Shown here: positions 44,831 to 53,499 of the stretch, one piece after another
How positions within the stretch are numbered: position 1 is the stretch's first letter
Layout: every line of letters starts with the position of its first letter
Source of the DNA: Roseiarcus sp963782255
GTDB taxonomy: Bacteria; Pseudomonadota; Alphaproteobacteria; Rhizobiales; Beijerinckiaceae
Length of the DNA stretch: 64,000 bases
Direction of reading: 5' to 3'
Assembly (NCBI GenBank): GCA_963782255.1
Contig: CAWAIS010000001.1
Coordinates: 992,001-1,056,000 of the forward strand
The notes under the pieces: generated by a model
Told to the model about the DNA's origin: nothing
The model's database searches: none
The model's input: only the letters and a program-made list of their open reading frames with translations
Position numbers and translations under genes: made by a program

Positions 44831-45802
44831 TCAGCTTGTCCACTGCCAATCTGCAGGCAGCCAGCGATAAGCGCTCCCATCGCGCACCAGGTGCCCGAAG
44901 CCGGGGAAGGGTAGATGGTAGCTGCCGACCAGCGTCTTGTCGGCCGCTGCGCGGTCCAGGAAGGCCAGGCGCGTCTTGGTTGCCAGTGGCACGTCTATGT
45001 CGAACCCGAACGGCCATTCCGGATGCAGGAAGCTGACCGCCGAGTTGACCACGACGTCGCCGGTGAGGAGCAGTTCTTCGCCGCCGGAAGCGATACGCAC
45101 CGAGATATGGCCTGGCGTGTGACCGGGGGTGTCGAAGGTGGTCACGCCCGGCGCGACCTCCGCCGCCCCCTTGATCAGGCGCATGCGGGGGCTGGCTAAT
45201 TTCAGATTTGCCTGGGTAACCTGCGGCTGCTGCTCAGGCGGCAACTTGCTGGCCAGTTCCGGGGCGCTCCAGAAGGCGACCTCGGTTTCATTGGCGACGA
45301 ATTCGGCCGCGGGAAACCGCAGCGAGGCGTTCTCGTGGTCACTGATGCCCCACAGGTGGTCGAAGTGGGCGTGAGTGAGCAGGATCGTGTCGATATCGCG
45401 CGGCGCGTAGCCCGCGGCCGCGAGGTTGCCAAGCAACCTGCCGTCCGTCTTCTGGAACTTGTCGACACCGCAGCCTGCGTCGATCAACACCTGTTTGTCG
45501 CCGGTGTCGACGAGGATGGTGTTGATTTCCAACCCCACTGGGCTAGCCGGCTGGAACGTGGATCGGAGCAGCCCTCGTGCGTGCTCGGCCCGATCGCCCC
45601 ACAGCGTTTCGGCTGGGAACGCCAGCGTGCCGTCGCTGACGACGGTGATCTCGATGGCGCCGAGCTTGAAGCGGTAGAAGCTAGGCTGCGCTTTGACCAC
45701 TTGGGGCGCGTGGGCGAGGGCGGTGGCGGTAGGCGCGAGTGCGGCGGCCCCGACTGCGGCAGAGCCGGCGCGCAGGAGCGTCCGGCGGTCAAGCCTGAGC
45801 AT
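44831..45802 (-). CDS. Secreted MBL-fold metallo-hydrolase
   Basis: The protein has 323 residues. A Tat signal peptide is visible (LDRRTLLRAGSAAVGAAALA, ending near ALAHA). The beta-lactamase-fold zinc motif is TILLTHAHFDHLWG (about residue 140), with later ligands in TFDTPGHTPGHIS and LLTGDVVV and the final His in VGSYHLPFPG. Its substrate is unknown; relatives include lactonases and quinolone-signal-type hydrolases. It lies between the secreted alpha/beta hydrolase and the AraC gene on the same strand, so the regulator may once have controlled both. Confidence 0.88.
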   Translation of the reverse strand: MLRLDRRTLLRAGSAAVGAAALAPTATALAHAPQVVKAQPSFYRFKLGAIEITVVSDGTLAFPAETLWGDRAEHARGLLRSTFQPASPVGLEINTILVDTGDKQVLIDAGCGVDKFQKTDGRLLGNLAAAGYAPRDIDTILLTHAHFDHLWGISDHENASLRFPAAEFVANETEVAFWSAPELASKLPPEQQPQVTQANLKLASPRMRLIKGAAEVAPGVTTFDTPGHTPGHISVRIASGGEELLLTGDVVVNSAVSFLHPEWPFGFDIDVPLATKTRLAFLDRAAADKTLVGSYHLPFPGFGHLVRDGSAYRWLPADWQWTS

Positions 45803-46385
45803 GTCTGTTCTCCATTGTTTGACGTCTGGTCATTCAACGGCCGAGATTTATGGAGGCGTGCCCTTTGGGTCATGAACGAAGCGGCCAAGCATGGAACGAT
45901 CGAGCCAAAACTATTCGCGTTTCCTTCGGCGCCATGTCCCTGGCGTAACGCCAACGACGCGCGAAAACGTCCTGGCGAAATGGCTCTGGTCTGCAAAACC
46001 ACAATCCAAGGCAATAGTGCTCAGCGAACCCGAGGACTTCTCTAGAAGCTGCTTCGCCTTCTCCGTCCGCCGGTATTGCAGCCACTGATGAGCCGCCATC
46101 CCGGTCGACTGGCGAAACGCTCTGGTGAAGTGCCTATTCGAAAGTTCGCAGGTGCGAGCGAGCAGGTCGAGTGTGACGCCCCCGCCAATGTGGGCGTCGA
46201 GGAGCTCTTTGGCTCGGCGCTCTTGCCATGGCGCCAGACCGCCTTCCCATTGCTGCGGCAATGCCGCGACGTTGCCGTATCTATGGGCAACGTGAATCGA
46301 AAGCGCGAGCTCGACGTGGTCAACGAAGAGTTCGAGCGTTTCCTCCGGTCTTGCCGCGAGCGCCGGGCGCATAGACAAAAGCAAA

Positions 46386-47419
46386 CCTGATTACGCGCTT
46401 GCGTCAGCTTCAGACGTTCAGTAGAACGGAACATGAACATGTTGTTTTCGCAGGGGTTCTCTGATGGCGCGCAATCAGGTTCAGTTTCAGAAAGGCCTCA
46501 GCGAGGCTCGTTTCGCGGAGATTTACGGAACCGAAGAGCAATGTCATGCGGCGCTGGTCAAATGGCGGTGGCCGAACGGGTTCGAATGTCCCGGGTGCAA
46601 GGGCGCTGATCACTGCGTCGTCACGCGCGGCGCGCGGCGTTTATTCCAGTGTAACGCGTGTCGCAAGCAGACCTCTGTCAAAGCGGGAACGATCTTCGCT
46701 TCGAGCAAGCTGCCGCTGCGCATCTGGTTCAAGACGATCTACCTGGTCACGCAATCAAAGAAGGGCATTTCCAGTATCGAACTCGGTCGACGCCTTGGCG
46801 TCACCCAGACGGCTGCTTGGATGATGAAGCACAAGCTCGCTCAAGTCATGTTGGAGCGTAACGCGAGCAAACGCTTGAAAGGCAACGTCCAGATGGACGA
46901 CGCCTATATCGGCGGCGCCCGGTCCGGCCGCCGCGGGCGCGGCGCAACAGGCAAGACGCCGTTCGTCGCTGCGGTCGCGACAACCGACGACGGCAAGCCA
47001 GATCAAATCATCCTTCGGCCTGTCAAAGCCTTCAGCAGCTTTGCGATCCGAAAACTCGCAAGCACCGCGCTCAGGCCCGGCGCCAATATCGTCTCCGACG
47101 GCCTGGCGTGCTTCGCCGCCGTCACCCAAGCCGGATGCCTGCACACCTCAAAAAAGACCGGAAGCGGCAAGCAAGCGGTTCGCACCCCTGCTTTCAAATG
47201 GGTCAATACCGCATTGGGCAATATCAAAGCCGCCCTCGTCGGGACCTACCGAGCCGTAGGAGAAAAACACGTCCCTCGATATCTCGCGGAGTTCGAATAT
47301 CAATTCAATCGCCGATACGAGCTCGAAACCATGATCCCCCGCCTCGCATTCGTTGCGCTGAGGACCCTCCCGATGCCTTACCGCTTGCTAAAACTGGCTG
47401 ACGTTGCCGCGTAATCAGG
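46386..47419 (+). mobile_element. IS1595-family insertion sequence (complete)
   Basis: The element is 1034 bp with terminal inverted repeats CCTGATTACGCG...CGTCAG at 46386 and its complement ending at 47419. Target duplications AAAGCAAA are at 46378-46385 and 47420-47427; 8 bp is the expected length for this family. Excision re-joins the AraC frame. Confidence 0.92.
46464..47414 (+). CDS. IS1595-family transposase
   Basis: The protein has 316 residues. The N-terminal zinc-binding domain (CPGCKGADHCV...CNACRKQTSVKAGTIF) is followed by the ISXO2-like DDE core: NVQMDDAYIGGARSG (first Asp), ANIVSDGLACFAAV (second Asp) and a C-terminal EFEYQFNRRYELETM region. There are no frameshifts and all ends are present, so the element is probably functional. 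Confidence 0.92.
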   Translation: MARNQVQFQKGLSEARFAEIYGTEEQCHAALVKWRWPNGFECPGCKGADHCVVTRGARRLFQCNACRKQTSVKAGTIFASSKLPLRIWFKTIYLVTQSKKGISSIELGRRLGVTQTAAWMMKHKLAQVMLERNASKRLKGNVQMDDAYIGGARSGRRGRGATGKTPFVAAVATTDDGKPDQIILRPVKAFSSFAIRKLASTALRPGANIVSDGLACFAAVTQAGCLHTSKKTGSGKQAVRTPAFKWVNTALGNIKAALVGTYRAVGEKHVPRYLAEFEYQFNRRYELETMIPRLAFVALRTLPMPYRLLKLADVAA

Positions 47420-47904
47420 AAAGCAAATCCCGGGCGACTGGATCCTGAACGGAGCCGCCAGGTGTATGACGCAGTTCTTCAATGTGCCTCGGTATGTCCC
47501 CGTCGTCACCCATGGCCGCAAGCGCATTGAGTGGCAAGTAGAGATTCAGGGCGTGGAATGGGTCTCGTAGGTCGCTAGCTAAATTTGTCCTTAAGTCGAA
47601 GATTGCGACATCGCCGGCATCAAACCCGTTTGGTGGTATCAACCTACCATCTGCGTAGAGATCGAAATCGGGGCACGTCTTCATTTGGAGCGCGACTAAG
47701 AAGGCGTCTTCGCGCACTGGCTGGGTAATTCCGGCGTTGCGACGTTCACAATTGAGCTCGAGGAAAGCCATGCCCGTTCCTCGCGCCGCACGTGTGGTCA
47801 GCCCCGGCGCATCTGGCAGACCGATCGCCCGGCCGACGGTATTCTTCGTAGACGCTGGCTTGGCAGGATGGGGCATGGCCCAGGTGACCCCTCTCAACAA
47901 GCAA

Positions 47905-48171
47905 AAAAGGCTAGCACAAGTCGCGGGTTGTCCGAAAGCGTGGCCTCATCCATGCCGAATTGCGACCGGCCGGTCTGGGCCCCTTGCTGTGGCTGCCCCA
48001 GATAGTGAGCCGCTGGTCTGGGCCGCGGCTGACACGTTCGACCTTGTTCCGGGTGCGGCGCTGCCGCTGGTCCTGTATCGCGAGCGATCCGTTTCTCGCG
48101 AGGCTGCACTCGCTGCGCTCAACGACAGCGAACTGACCTGGGGGCATTGTCACATCAACCGTTTTTACTGA
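47905..48171 (+). CDS. Unidentified C-terminal fragment
   Basis: An open frame without a convincing start ends in EPLVWAAADTFDLVPGAALP, LVLYRERSVSREAALAALND and SELTWGHCHINRFY before TGA at 48169-48171. It reads like the conserved end of a real protein, but I cannot name the family. It is divergent from the AraC gene and is cut off from any downstream partner by IS110. Bases 48172-48263 show nothing. Confidence 0.3.
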   Translation, partial: KRLAQVAGCPKAWPHPCRIATGRSGPLAVAAPDSEPLVWAAADTFDLVPGAALPLVLYRERSVSREAALAALNDSELTWGHCHINRFY

Positions 48172-48360
48172 TCAGTACTTTTCCCTTAGGAGGAGCCGGT
48201 TTCAATAAAGTCAATGGGTTAGCGAACCAGTCGAGGACGGCGAGAGAGCCTTTACTTGCTAGATGTGATGGTGTGGACGACGCCCGCGCGGCATCTGGCT
48301 CAATGAAGGGCCGTGCCAAAATGGTTGTCGTTAGAGCAACCGTTTGAAGGAGCGCCGTCC

Positions 48361-49401
48361 ATGGGAAAGTCTATCACTGATTTTTCGTCTGTCACGACCG
48401 TAGGGCTCGATCTGGCCAAGCACGTCTTTCAGGTTCATGGCGTTGATGCTTCGGGGCGCGTTGTGGTCGCCAAGGCGATCAGGCGCAACAAGCTGCTGGA
48501 GTTTTTCGCTTCGCTGCCGCCTTGCCTGGTGGGGCTCGAGGCCTCCGGGTCGGCGCATCATTGGGCGCGCGAGCTGATCAAGCTTGGCCATGACGCGCGG
48601 ATGATGCCTCCGGCTTATGTGAAGCCGTATATCCGCCGGCAGAAGAACGACGCGTCGGACGCGGCGGCGATCTGCGAGGCGGTGACGAGGCCTTCGATGC
48701 GATTTGTCGGCGTGCGCTCGCTGGAGAACCAGGCGACGCTGATGCGTCACAAGACGCGGGAGATGCTGGTCTCGCAACGCACGCAGTTGCTCAACGCGCT
48801 GCGCGGTCACTTGACTGAAGTCGGCGTCATTGCGGCGCAAGGGCCCAGACACGGCCGCGAACTGGCCGAGCTGATCGAGGCTTGCGACGAGACAATCCCG
48901 TTTGAAGTGTGCGAGGCGCTGGCGCCGCTCGTCGTGCAATTGCGAAACCTCGATGAGGCGATTGCACGGCTCGACCGAACGATCGCGAAGATGGCCCAGA
49001 AGGATGAAACGGCGCGCCGGCTGATGAGCATTCCCGGGTTCGGACCCATCACCGCCTCAGCGATGGCAGCGACCATTCAGGATGCGTCCGGCTTCGCGGG
49101 CCCGCGCGAGTTCGCCGCCTTTCTCGGGCTGACGCCCAAGCAGAACTCTTCTGGCGGCAAGCAGAAGCTCGGGCGCATTTCGAAGATGGGCAACCGGAAC
49201 TTGCGCAAACTGCTCGTCGTCGGGGCGCATGCGGTGCTGTTTCACCGCAAGCCGCACACCGACCCGCTGCGGATGTGGGCGAAGAGGCTTCTCGAGAAGA
49301 AGCCCTTCAAGCTTGTCGCCGTGGCTCTCGCCAACAAGATGGCGCGCATCGCATTTGCGATCATGCGGAGCAAGACGGTCTATCGGGAAATTCCGGCGTA
49401 A
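48361..49401 (+). CDS. IS110-family transposase (DEDD type)
   Basis: From ATG 48361, preceded by GGAG, the protein has 346 residues. The RuvC-like DEDD domain begins TTVGLDLAKHVFQVHGVDAS (first Asp), with LVGLEASGSAHHW (Glu) and RRQKNDASDAAAICEA (Asp pair). The C-terminal transposase_20 domain has SIPGFGPITASAMAATI, AFLGLTPKQNSSGGKQ and the catalytic-Ser region. It is intact and probably directs guide-RNA-dependent recombination. Confidence 0.92.
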   Translation: MGKSITDFSSVTTVGLDLAKHVFQVHGVDASGRVVVAKAIRRNKLLEFFASLPPCLVGLEASGSAHHWARELIKLGHDARMMPPAYVKPYIRRQKNDASDAAAICEAVTRPSMRFVGVRSLENQATLMRHKTREMLVSQRTQLLNALRGHLTEVGVIAAQGPRHGRELAELIEACDETIPFEVCEALAPLVVQLRNLDEAIARLDRTIAKMAQKDETARRLMSIPGFGPITASAMAATIQDASGFAGPREFAAFLGLTPKQNSSGGKQKLGRISKMGNRNLRKLLVVGAHAVLFHRKPHTDPLRMWAKRLLEKKPFKLVAVALANKMARIAFAIMRSKTVYREIPA

Positions 49402-49692
49402 GGAGCGTCGGTAGGGTTCGCGGCCAAGGCTCACCAAGAGCCAAAGGCGGCACAGGAGTCGAGGGTGACCAAGAGGTGATGTGCAGGAAAGCGGATTGAT
49501 CCAGAAGCCCGTGGCATTGTCTGCGCAGCTAAGCGCGCCGGTGTGATTGGGGCAACGGATCAGCGGACAACATCAGGGCCAGCGGACTTCTATTCTCCGC
49601 AAAACAAGGCCGAAGACATGACCGCACCGACGACCAAGCGCAACGCCGAAAATAGCCCTTGATCAGCGGGCGACGTCCAGACATGACAATGC
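49402..49692 (+). ncRNA. Predicted guide (bridge/seekRNA) region of the IS110 element
   Basis: IS1111-type elements encode a structured guide RNA in the 3' non-coding end that specifies target and donor sites. Here 291 bp without any credible gene follow the transposase stop, and the same stretch is preserved without visible change in the remnant at 17410-17700. Exact RNA boundaries and loops cannot be set by eye. Confidence 0.5.
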
Positions 49693-49708
49693 CTGGCGGA
49701 AATTCGGC

Positions 49709-49984
49709 TCAGCCGTTTAGGAGGTCCTTGACCGATTTGGCAGAGGAGAAGGCAAGTTTCTTTGACGCCGCAATCTTGATCTTCTCACCGCTCGCAGGAT
49801 TGCGGCCTTCGCGTTCCGGCGTCGCCTTGACTTTGAACTTCCCGAACCCCGGTAGCGACACCTCGGCGCCGCTTGCTGCGGCGTCCACGATGTCCTTCAA
49901 GATGTCGTCGAGAATCGACTTGGCTTGCACCTTGCTGACACCATGCGCCTCAGCGAGCTTTGCGACGAGTTCGGTTGTGTTCAT
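49709..49984 (-). CDS. HU-family DNA-binding protein
   Basis: The protein has 91 residues, the standard HU/IHF length. Helical N-terminus MNTTELVAKLAEAHGVSKVQ, then VSLPGFGKFKVKATPERE and the DNA-binding arm EGRNPASGEKIKIAASKKLA. It is a nucleoid architectural protein that bends DNA. It lies between IS110 and IS3 elements, 15 bases from the IS110 end, and is intact. It may be a chromosomal gene caught between insertions or an accessory-element HU. Confidence 0.93.
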   Translation of the reverse strand: MNTTELVAKLAEAHGVSKVQAKSILDDILKDIVDAAASGAEVSLPGFGKFKVKATPEREGRNPASGEKIKIAASKKLAFSSAKSVKDLLNG

Positions 49985-50135
49985 CGGAGGGTTCCTAACG
50001 ATTCGATTCGGGGCGTCTATGGCATGGCCCTACCGCCATGTCATTATCGCGGCATCGGTCGTGAAGTGGACCCTGATTTTGGGACCGGGGGTTAAGTTGG
50101 AGGACGACCGCTCCGTTTGATAGACGGAGCGAACG

Positions 50136-50426
50136 ATGACGAAGAAGACGAGGCGGCGGATTGACGCCGGACTGAAAGCGAAGATCGCGCTGGAGGCGCT
50201 GCGGGAGCAGGCCACGGTCGTGGACCTTGCGCAGCGCTACGAGGTCCATCCCAACCAGATTTACGCCTGGAAGAAGCAGCTTCAGGATCAGGCGGCGCGC
50301 GCCTTCGACCCGGGCGTCGGGCGGGACGCGGAAGCGACGCATGAGCGGGAGATTGAGCGGCTGCACGCGAAGATCGGGCAGCTCACGGTGGAGCGCGATT
50401 TTTTAGCCAGGAGGTCCGGAAGATGA
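50136..50426 (+). CDS. IS3-family transposase OrfA
   Basis: The protein has 96 residues. The HTH is in KAKIALEALREQATVVDLAQ and YEVHPNQIYAWKKQL, followed by a leucine-zipper-like helix (EREIERLHAKIGQLTVERDF) for dimerisation. The stop overlaps the OrfB start by four bases, the usual site of programmed frameshifting to the OrfAB transposase. It is intact, but its partner is split. Confidence 0.9.
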   Translation: MTKKTRRRIDAGLKAKIALEALREQATVVDLAQRYEVHPNQIYAWKKQLQDQAARAFDPGVGRDAEATHEREIERLHAKIGQLTVERDFLARRSGR

Positions 50427-51326
50427 GCGCGCCGGACCGCAGAGCGATGCTCGACCGCGCCGCCGGGGCGCTGTCGCTGCGGCGGCAATGCGCGCTTGTC
50501 GGCGTGGCGCGCTCGGGCGTCTACCGGGCGCGCAAGCCGGCCAACGACAACGACGCCGGGCTGATGCGCCGGATCGACGAGCTGTTCACCGCCTGGCCCT
50601 TTCTCGGCTCGCGCCGGATGACGGCGATGCTGCGCGCGGCGGGCGCGAGCGTGAACCGCAAGCGGGTGCAGCGGCTGATGTGCCTGATGGGGATCGCCGC
50701 GCTCGGACCGAAGCCGAGAACGAGCAAACCGGCGCCCGGCCACAGGATCTATCCCTATCTCCTGCGCAACCTGGCGATCGAGCGGGCGAACCACGTCTGG
50801 GCGGCCGATATCAGTGTGCCGCAGCAAGCGGCGTGAGAGATGGGGGTAGGTCCCCCGCGATCGGCTTGCAGGAGCGGGTCGCAAACCACCGTATGCGGCG
50901 CTGGTCAAAAGCCGGGGTCGTGAGCGTTACGGAAAAGGCGCTGCTCTAAGGCGTCAGGTGGGAGACAGGAAGGCGAACACCCGTGAACCGCCATTCAAGT
51001 GTCGAAAGTGCTCAGATGACGTCGAAACCGGTGAGTGATGTTGCGCCGGGATCAGTCTGGACGATGCCTGCTTACGGTCCAGACGGCGTCCGGCATAGAG
51101 GCGGCGCGATCCTGTTTCGGGCTCTTGCGGTGAACTGCGGGAACCTTCGGCGGCGATGCCAAGCGAAAGGCCCAAGTCTCAAAAGCGAGGCCGATAGTAG
51201 CGAAGCGCCGCCAAGGGACGGAGCCGTCCGTAGTAGTGTCGAGACCGCTGTAATGGCGGGGGAGCGAAGGGACGGCGTCATCTGGCGGGCATGGGAGATC
51301 AACCGGGAGACCGGGAGGAATCTCCT

Positions 51327-52562
51327 GTGACCTGCAAATCGTACGACATTCCCAAGACGCTGGTCTGGGAAGCCTGGTTGCGTGTCAAAGCCAATCAGGG
51401 AGCCGCAGGGATCGACGCGGAGACGATCGAGCGGTTCGAGACGAAGCTCGCCGCCAACCTGTATAAGCTTTGGAATCGCATGAGCTCCGGCAGCTATTTT
51501 CCGCCGCCGGTCAAGGCTGTGCCGATTCCGAAGAAGTCGGGGGGCGTGCGGGTGTTGGGGGTTCCGACGGTATCCGACAGGATCGCGCAGACGGCGGTCA
51601 AGATGTGGCTGGAGCCACGGCTCGATCCGCTCTTCCACGAGGATTCCTACGGTTACCGGCCGGGCAAATCGGCGCTGGAGGCGATCGCCGTCACCAGACG
51701 CCGTTGCTGGGACCAAGACTGGGTGGTGGAGTTTGACATCAGCGGGCTGTTCGACAATCTCGACCACGGCCTCCTGATGACGGCTCTGCGCAAGCACTGT
51801 CAGGAACCCTGGATCCTGCTCTACGTCGAGCGTTGGCTGAGAGCGCCGATGCAAAGCGCGGATGGGCGGGTTCAGGCGCGCGACAAGGGCACGCCGCAAG
51901 GCGGCGTCGTTTCGCCAATCCTGGCCAATCTGTTCCTGCATTACGCGTTCGATCTTTGGGTGACGCGACATCTACCCGGCGTCCGGTTTGCCCGGTACGC
52001 CGACGACGCCGTGCTTCACTGCAAGAGCCGACGACAGGCGGAATACGTGCTTGAGCGCATCCGAGAACGGTTTCGGGCCTGCCATCTCGAACTGCATCCG
52101 GGCAAGACACGGATCGTGTACTGCAAGGACATCAATCGGACCGAGGACAATCCCGACATCCAGTTCACATTCCTCGGCTACACGTTCCGACCCCGCAAGG
52201 CGGTGGACAAGTACGGCCGCGTGTACGTGAACTTCTCGCCGGCCGTCAGCCGCGACGCCCTCAAGGCCATGCGGCAGACCATCCGGAGATGGCGGGTCCA
52301 ACTGAAGAACGACAAGAGCCTGACCGATCTCTCGGCCATGCTCGGACCGATACTGAGGGGATGGCAGCAATATTACGGCCATTTCCATGGGTCGGCCCTC
52401 AAGTCGGTCTGGCGTCGCGTCAACCGATCCCTGATCGGATGGCTGATGCGCAAACACAAGAAGCTGGCGGGCCACAAAACGCGGGCCGCCGAGACGCTCA
52501 AACTGTTGGCGCAACGCCAACCACGCGCATTCGTCCATTGGCTGATGGGTTACCTGTCGTAG
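51327..52562 (+). CDS. ltrA: Group II intron reverse transcriptase/maturase
   Basis: The GTG at 51327 has GGAGG at 51314-51318 and gives 411 residues; an upstream ATG at 51291 lacks a comparable site. RT blocks: VKAVPIPKKSGGVRVLGVPT, VVEFDISGLFDNLDH (first Asp), GTPQGGVVSPILANLFLHYA and the catalytic FARYADDAV. The maturase domain X follows (GWQQYYGHFHGSALKSVWRR). There is no HNH endonuclease domain. It should aid splicing and retrohoming of its intron. Confidence 0.92.
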   Translation: MTCKSYDIPKTLVWEAWLRVKANQGAAGIDAETIERFETKLAANLYKLWNRMSSGSYFPPPVKAVPIPKKSGGVRVLGVPTVSDRIAQTAVKMWLEPRLDPLFHEDSYGYRPGKSALEAIAVTRRRCWDQDWVVEFDISGLFDNLDHGLLMTALRKHCQEPWILLYVERWLRAPMQSADGRVQARDKGTPQGGVVSPILANLFLHYAFDLWVTRHLPGVRFARYADDAVLHCKSRRQAEYVLERIRERFRACHLELHPGKTRIVYCKDINRTEDNPDIQFTFLGYTFRPRKAVDKYGRVYVNFSPAVSRDALKAMRQTIRRWRVQLKNDKSLTDLSAMLGPILRGWQQYYGHFHGSALKSVWRRVNRSLIGWLMRKHKKLAGHKTRAAETLKLLAQRQPRAFVHWLMGYLS

Positions 52563-52573
52563 GGTGGATGATG

Positions 52574-52647
52574 GGAGCCGGATGAGCCGAGAGGTTCACG
52601 TCCGGTTCTGAGAGGGGCCGAAGGTGAAACTCCTTCGGCCTACTCAC
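52574..52647 (+). ncRNA. Group II intron domains V and VI
   Basis: Domain V is recognisable at 52574-52610 as GAGCCGGATGAGCCGAGAGG with its pairing strand ending in CCGGTTCTGA. Domain VI follows as GGCCGAAGG/CCTTCGGCC with a TACTCAC tail that carries the expected branch-point region. Both look intact, so splicing competence is plausible. Confidence 0.8.
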
Positions 52648-53294
52648 CCTTACATTCCGATCGGGCGCAGCTTTCTCTATCTCGTGGCGATCATCGACTG
52701 GGCGTCGCGCGCGGTGCTCGCGTGGCGTCTGTCGAACGCGATGGACGTCTCGTTCTGCCTGTCTGCGCTCGAGGAGGCTCTGGCGCGGTTCGGCAAGCCA
52801 GAGATCTTCAACACCGACCAGGGCTCGCAGTTCACCTCGGCCGCCTTCACCGGCGCGCTGGCCGAAGCCGGTGTCGCGATCTCCATGGACGGCCGCGGAC
52901 GCTGGATGGACAACGTGTTCATTGAGCGGCTGTGGCGGTCGCTGAAGTACGAGGACATCTATCTTAAGGGCTATGCCGACGGCCGCGAAGCCGCGCGCGG
53001 AATCGCCGAATGGATCGCCTTCTACCAACGAGCGGCGCCCACACCAGGCGCTCGCCGACCGCGTGCCGATGGCGGTCTGGCGCGAAGCGATCGCCGGCGC
53101 AGAGGCTGTGGACATGATGGACAACGCTCCCGCGTTGCCCACATGCCCACAGCCGCAACAGCAGACGCAGCCTCTCGCTGCGTGATAAAAGGAATCTCAA
53201 GCGGTCGCGCTTCCAACGAACAAACCGCCTCAAGCGGTCCCGCTGCGCGGGTCCATTTCACGTAACCCATTGAAAAGTCCCGATTCGCCAAAGG

Positions 53295-53341
53295 AAATGC
53301 AAGGAAATACAAGGTTAATTCCTTGCATTTTCCTTGCATTT
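53295..53341. repeat. Long imperfect palindrome of AAATGCAAGG units
   Basis: AAATGCAAGGAAATACAAGG (53295-53314) faces CCTTGCATTTTCCTTGCATTT (53321-53341) across TTAATT, forming a ~20-bp stem in which each arm contains the unit twice. It is followed by GGTTTGG/GCTTGG direct repeats to about 53390. There is no gene between 53186 and 53499. A transcription terminator is unlikely because no T-run follows a GC stem. Confidence 0.7.
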
Positions 53342-53499
53342 GGTTTGGTCTGGCTTGGATTCAGCTTGGTTTGGTTTGGCTTGGCGGAATGTGGCCTGAA
53401 GGCGGTAGGGGCTTGTTGGAAGCGGCTCGCGCGTCGGTTCGGGCCGCGCCATGCAACAACGTCAGAATGTTTTATTTCATCAGGACCGCCGCCGGCCGT

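Larger units (their letters stand above)
45911..47900 (-). pseudogene. AraC-family transcriptional regulator, split by IS1595
   Basis: The N-terminal part (47900 to 47420) encodes an AraC-binding-like domain (GDVAIFDLRTNLASDLRDPF; HALNLYLPLNALAAMGDDGD). The C-terminal part (46385 to 45911) holds both HTHs (TLDLLARTCELSNRHFTRAF; LSTIALDCGFADQSHFARTF). Deleting the IS and one 8-bp repeat joins them in frame through ARDLLLSMRPALAA. The start is uncertain (TTG 47900 or ATG 47876). It sits upstream of the MBL-fold and hydrolase genes on the same strand, suggesting it formerly regulated them. Confidence 0.88.
48264..49693 (+). mobile_element. IS110-family element, IS1111-type (complete)
   Basis: The element is about 1430 bp, with ends set by where its two partial copies (17199-17701 and 22654-23117) stop matching. 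Subterminal inverted repeats are visible: ATGGTGTGGACGACGCCCGC at 48268-48287 against GCGGGCGACGTCCAGACAT at 49666-49684. The 5' non-coding end is ~97 bp and the 3' one ~290 bp; the longer right end and subterminal repeats are features of the IS1111 subgroup. Confidence 0.88.
50814..52648 (+). mobile_element. Group II intron with reverse transcriptase
   Basis: The 5' boundary GTGTG at 50814 fits the GUGYG consensus, directly after the OrfB codons for AADI. The 3' end follows domain VI at 52647 or 52648; the exact base is uncertain by one. The RT lies in domain IV. The intron sits in a conserved part of the transposase core. Confidence 0.88.
50423..53185 (+). pseudogene. IS3-family transposase OrfB, split by an intron and frameshifted
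   Basis: The 5' exon (to 50813) gives the HTH_21 region (WPFLGSRRMTAMLRAAGASV) and the start of the integrase core (ERANHVWAADI, first Asp). The 3' exon resumes at about 52649 with YIPIGRSFLYLVAIIDWASR, FNTDQGSQFTS (second Asp) and DNVFIERLWRSLKYEDIY (Glu). An extra base near 53030 breaks the frame before NERRPHQALADRVPMAVWRE. Splicing would remove the intron but not this shift, so the transposase is probably inactive. Confidence 0.85.
50062..53260 (+). mobile_element. IS3-family element interrupted by a group II intron
   Basis: Terminal repeats are TGAAGTGGACC at 50062-50072 and its counterpart GGTCCATTTCA at 53250-53260. Inside are orfA, a split orfB and the intron. Without the intron the element is about 1.36 kb, a normal IS3 size. 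Confidence 0.8.
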
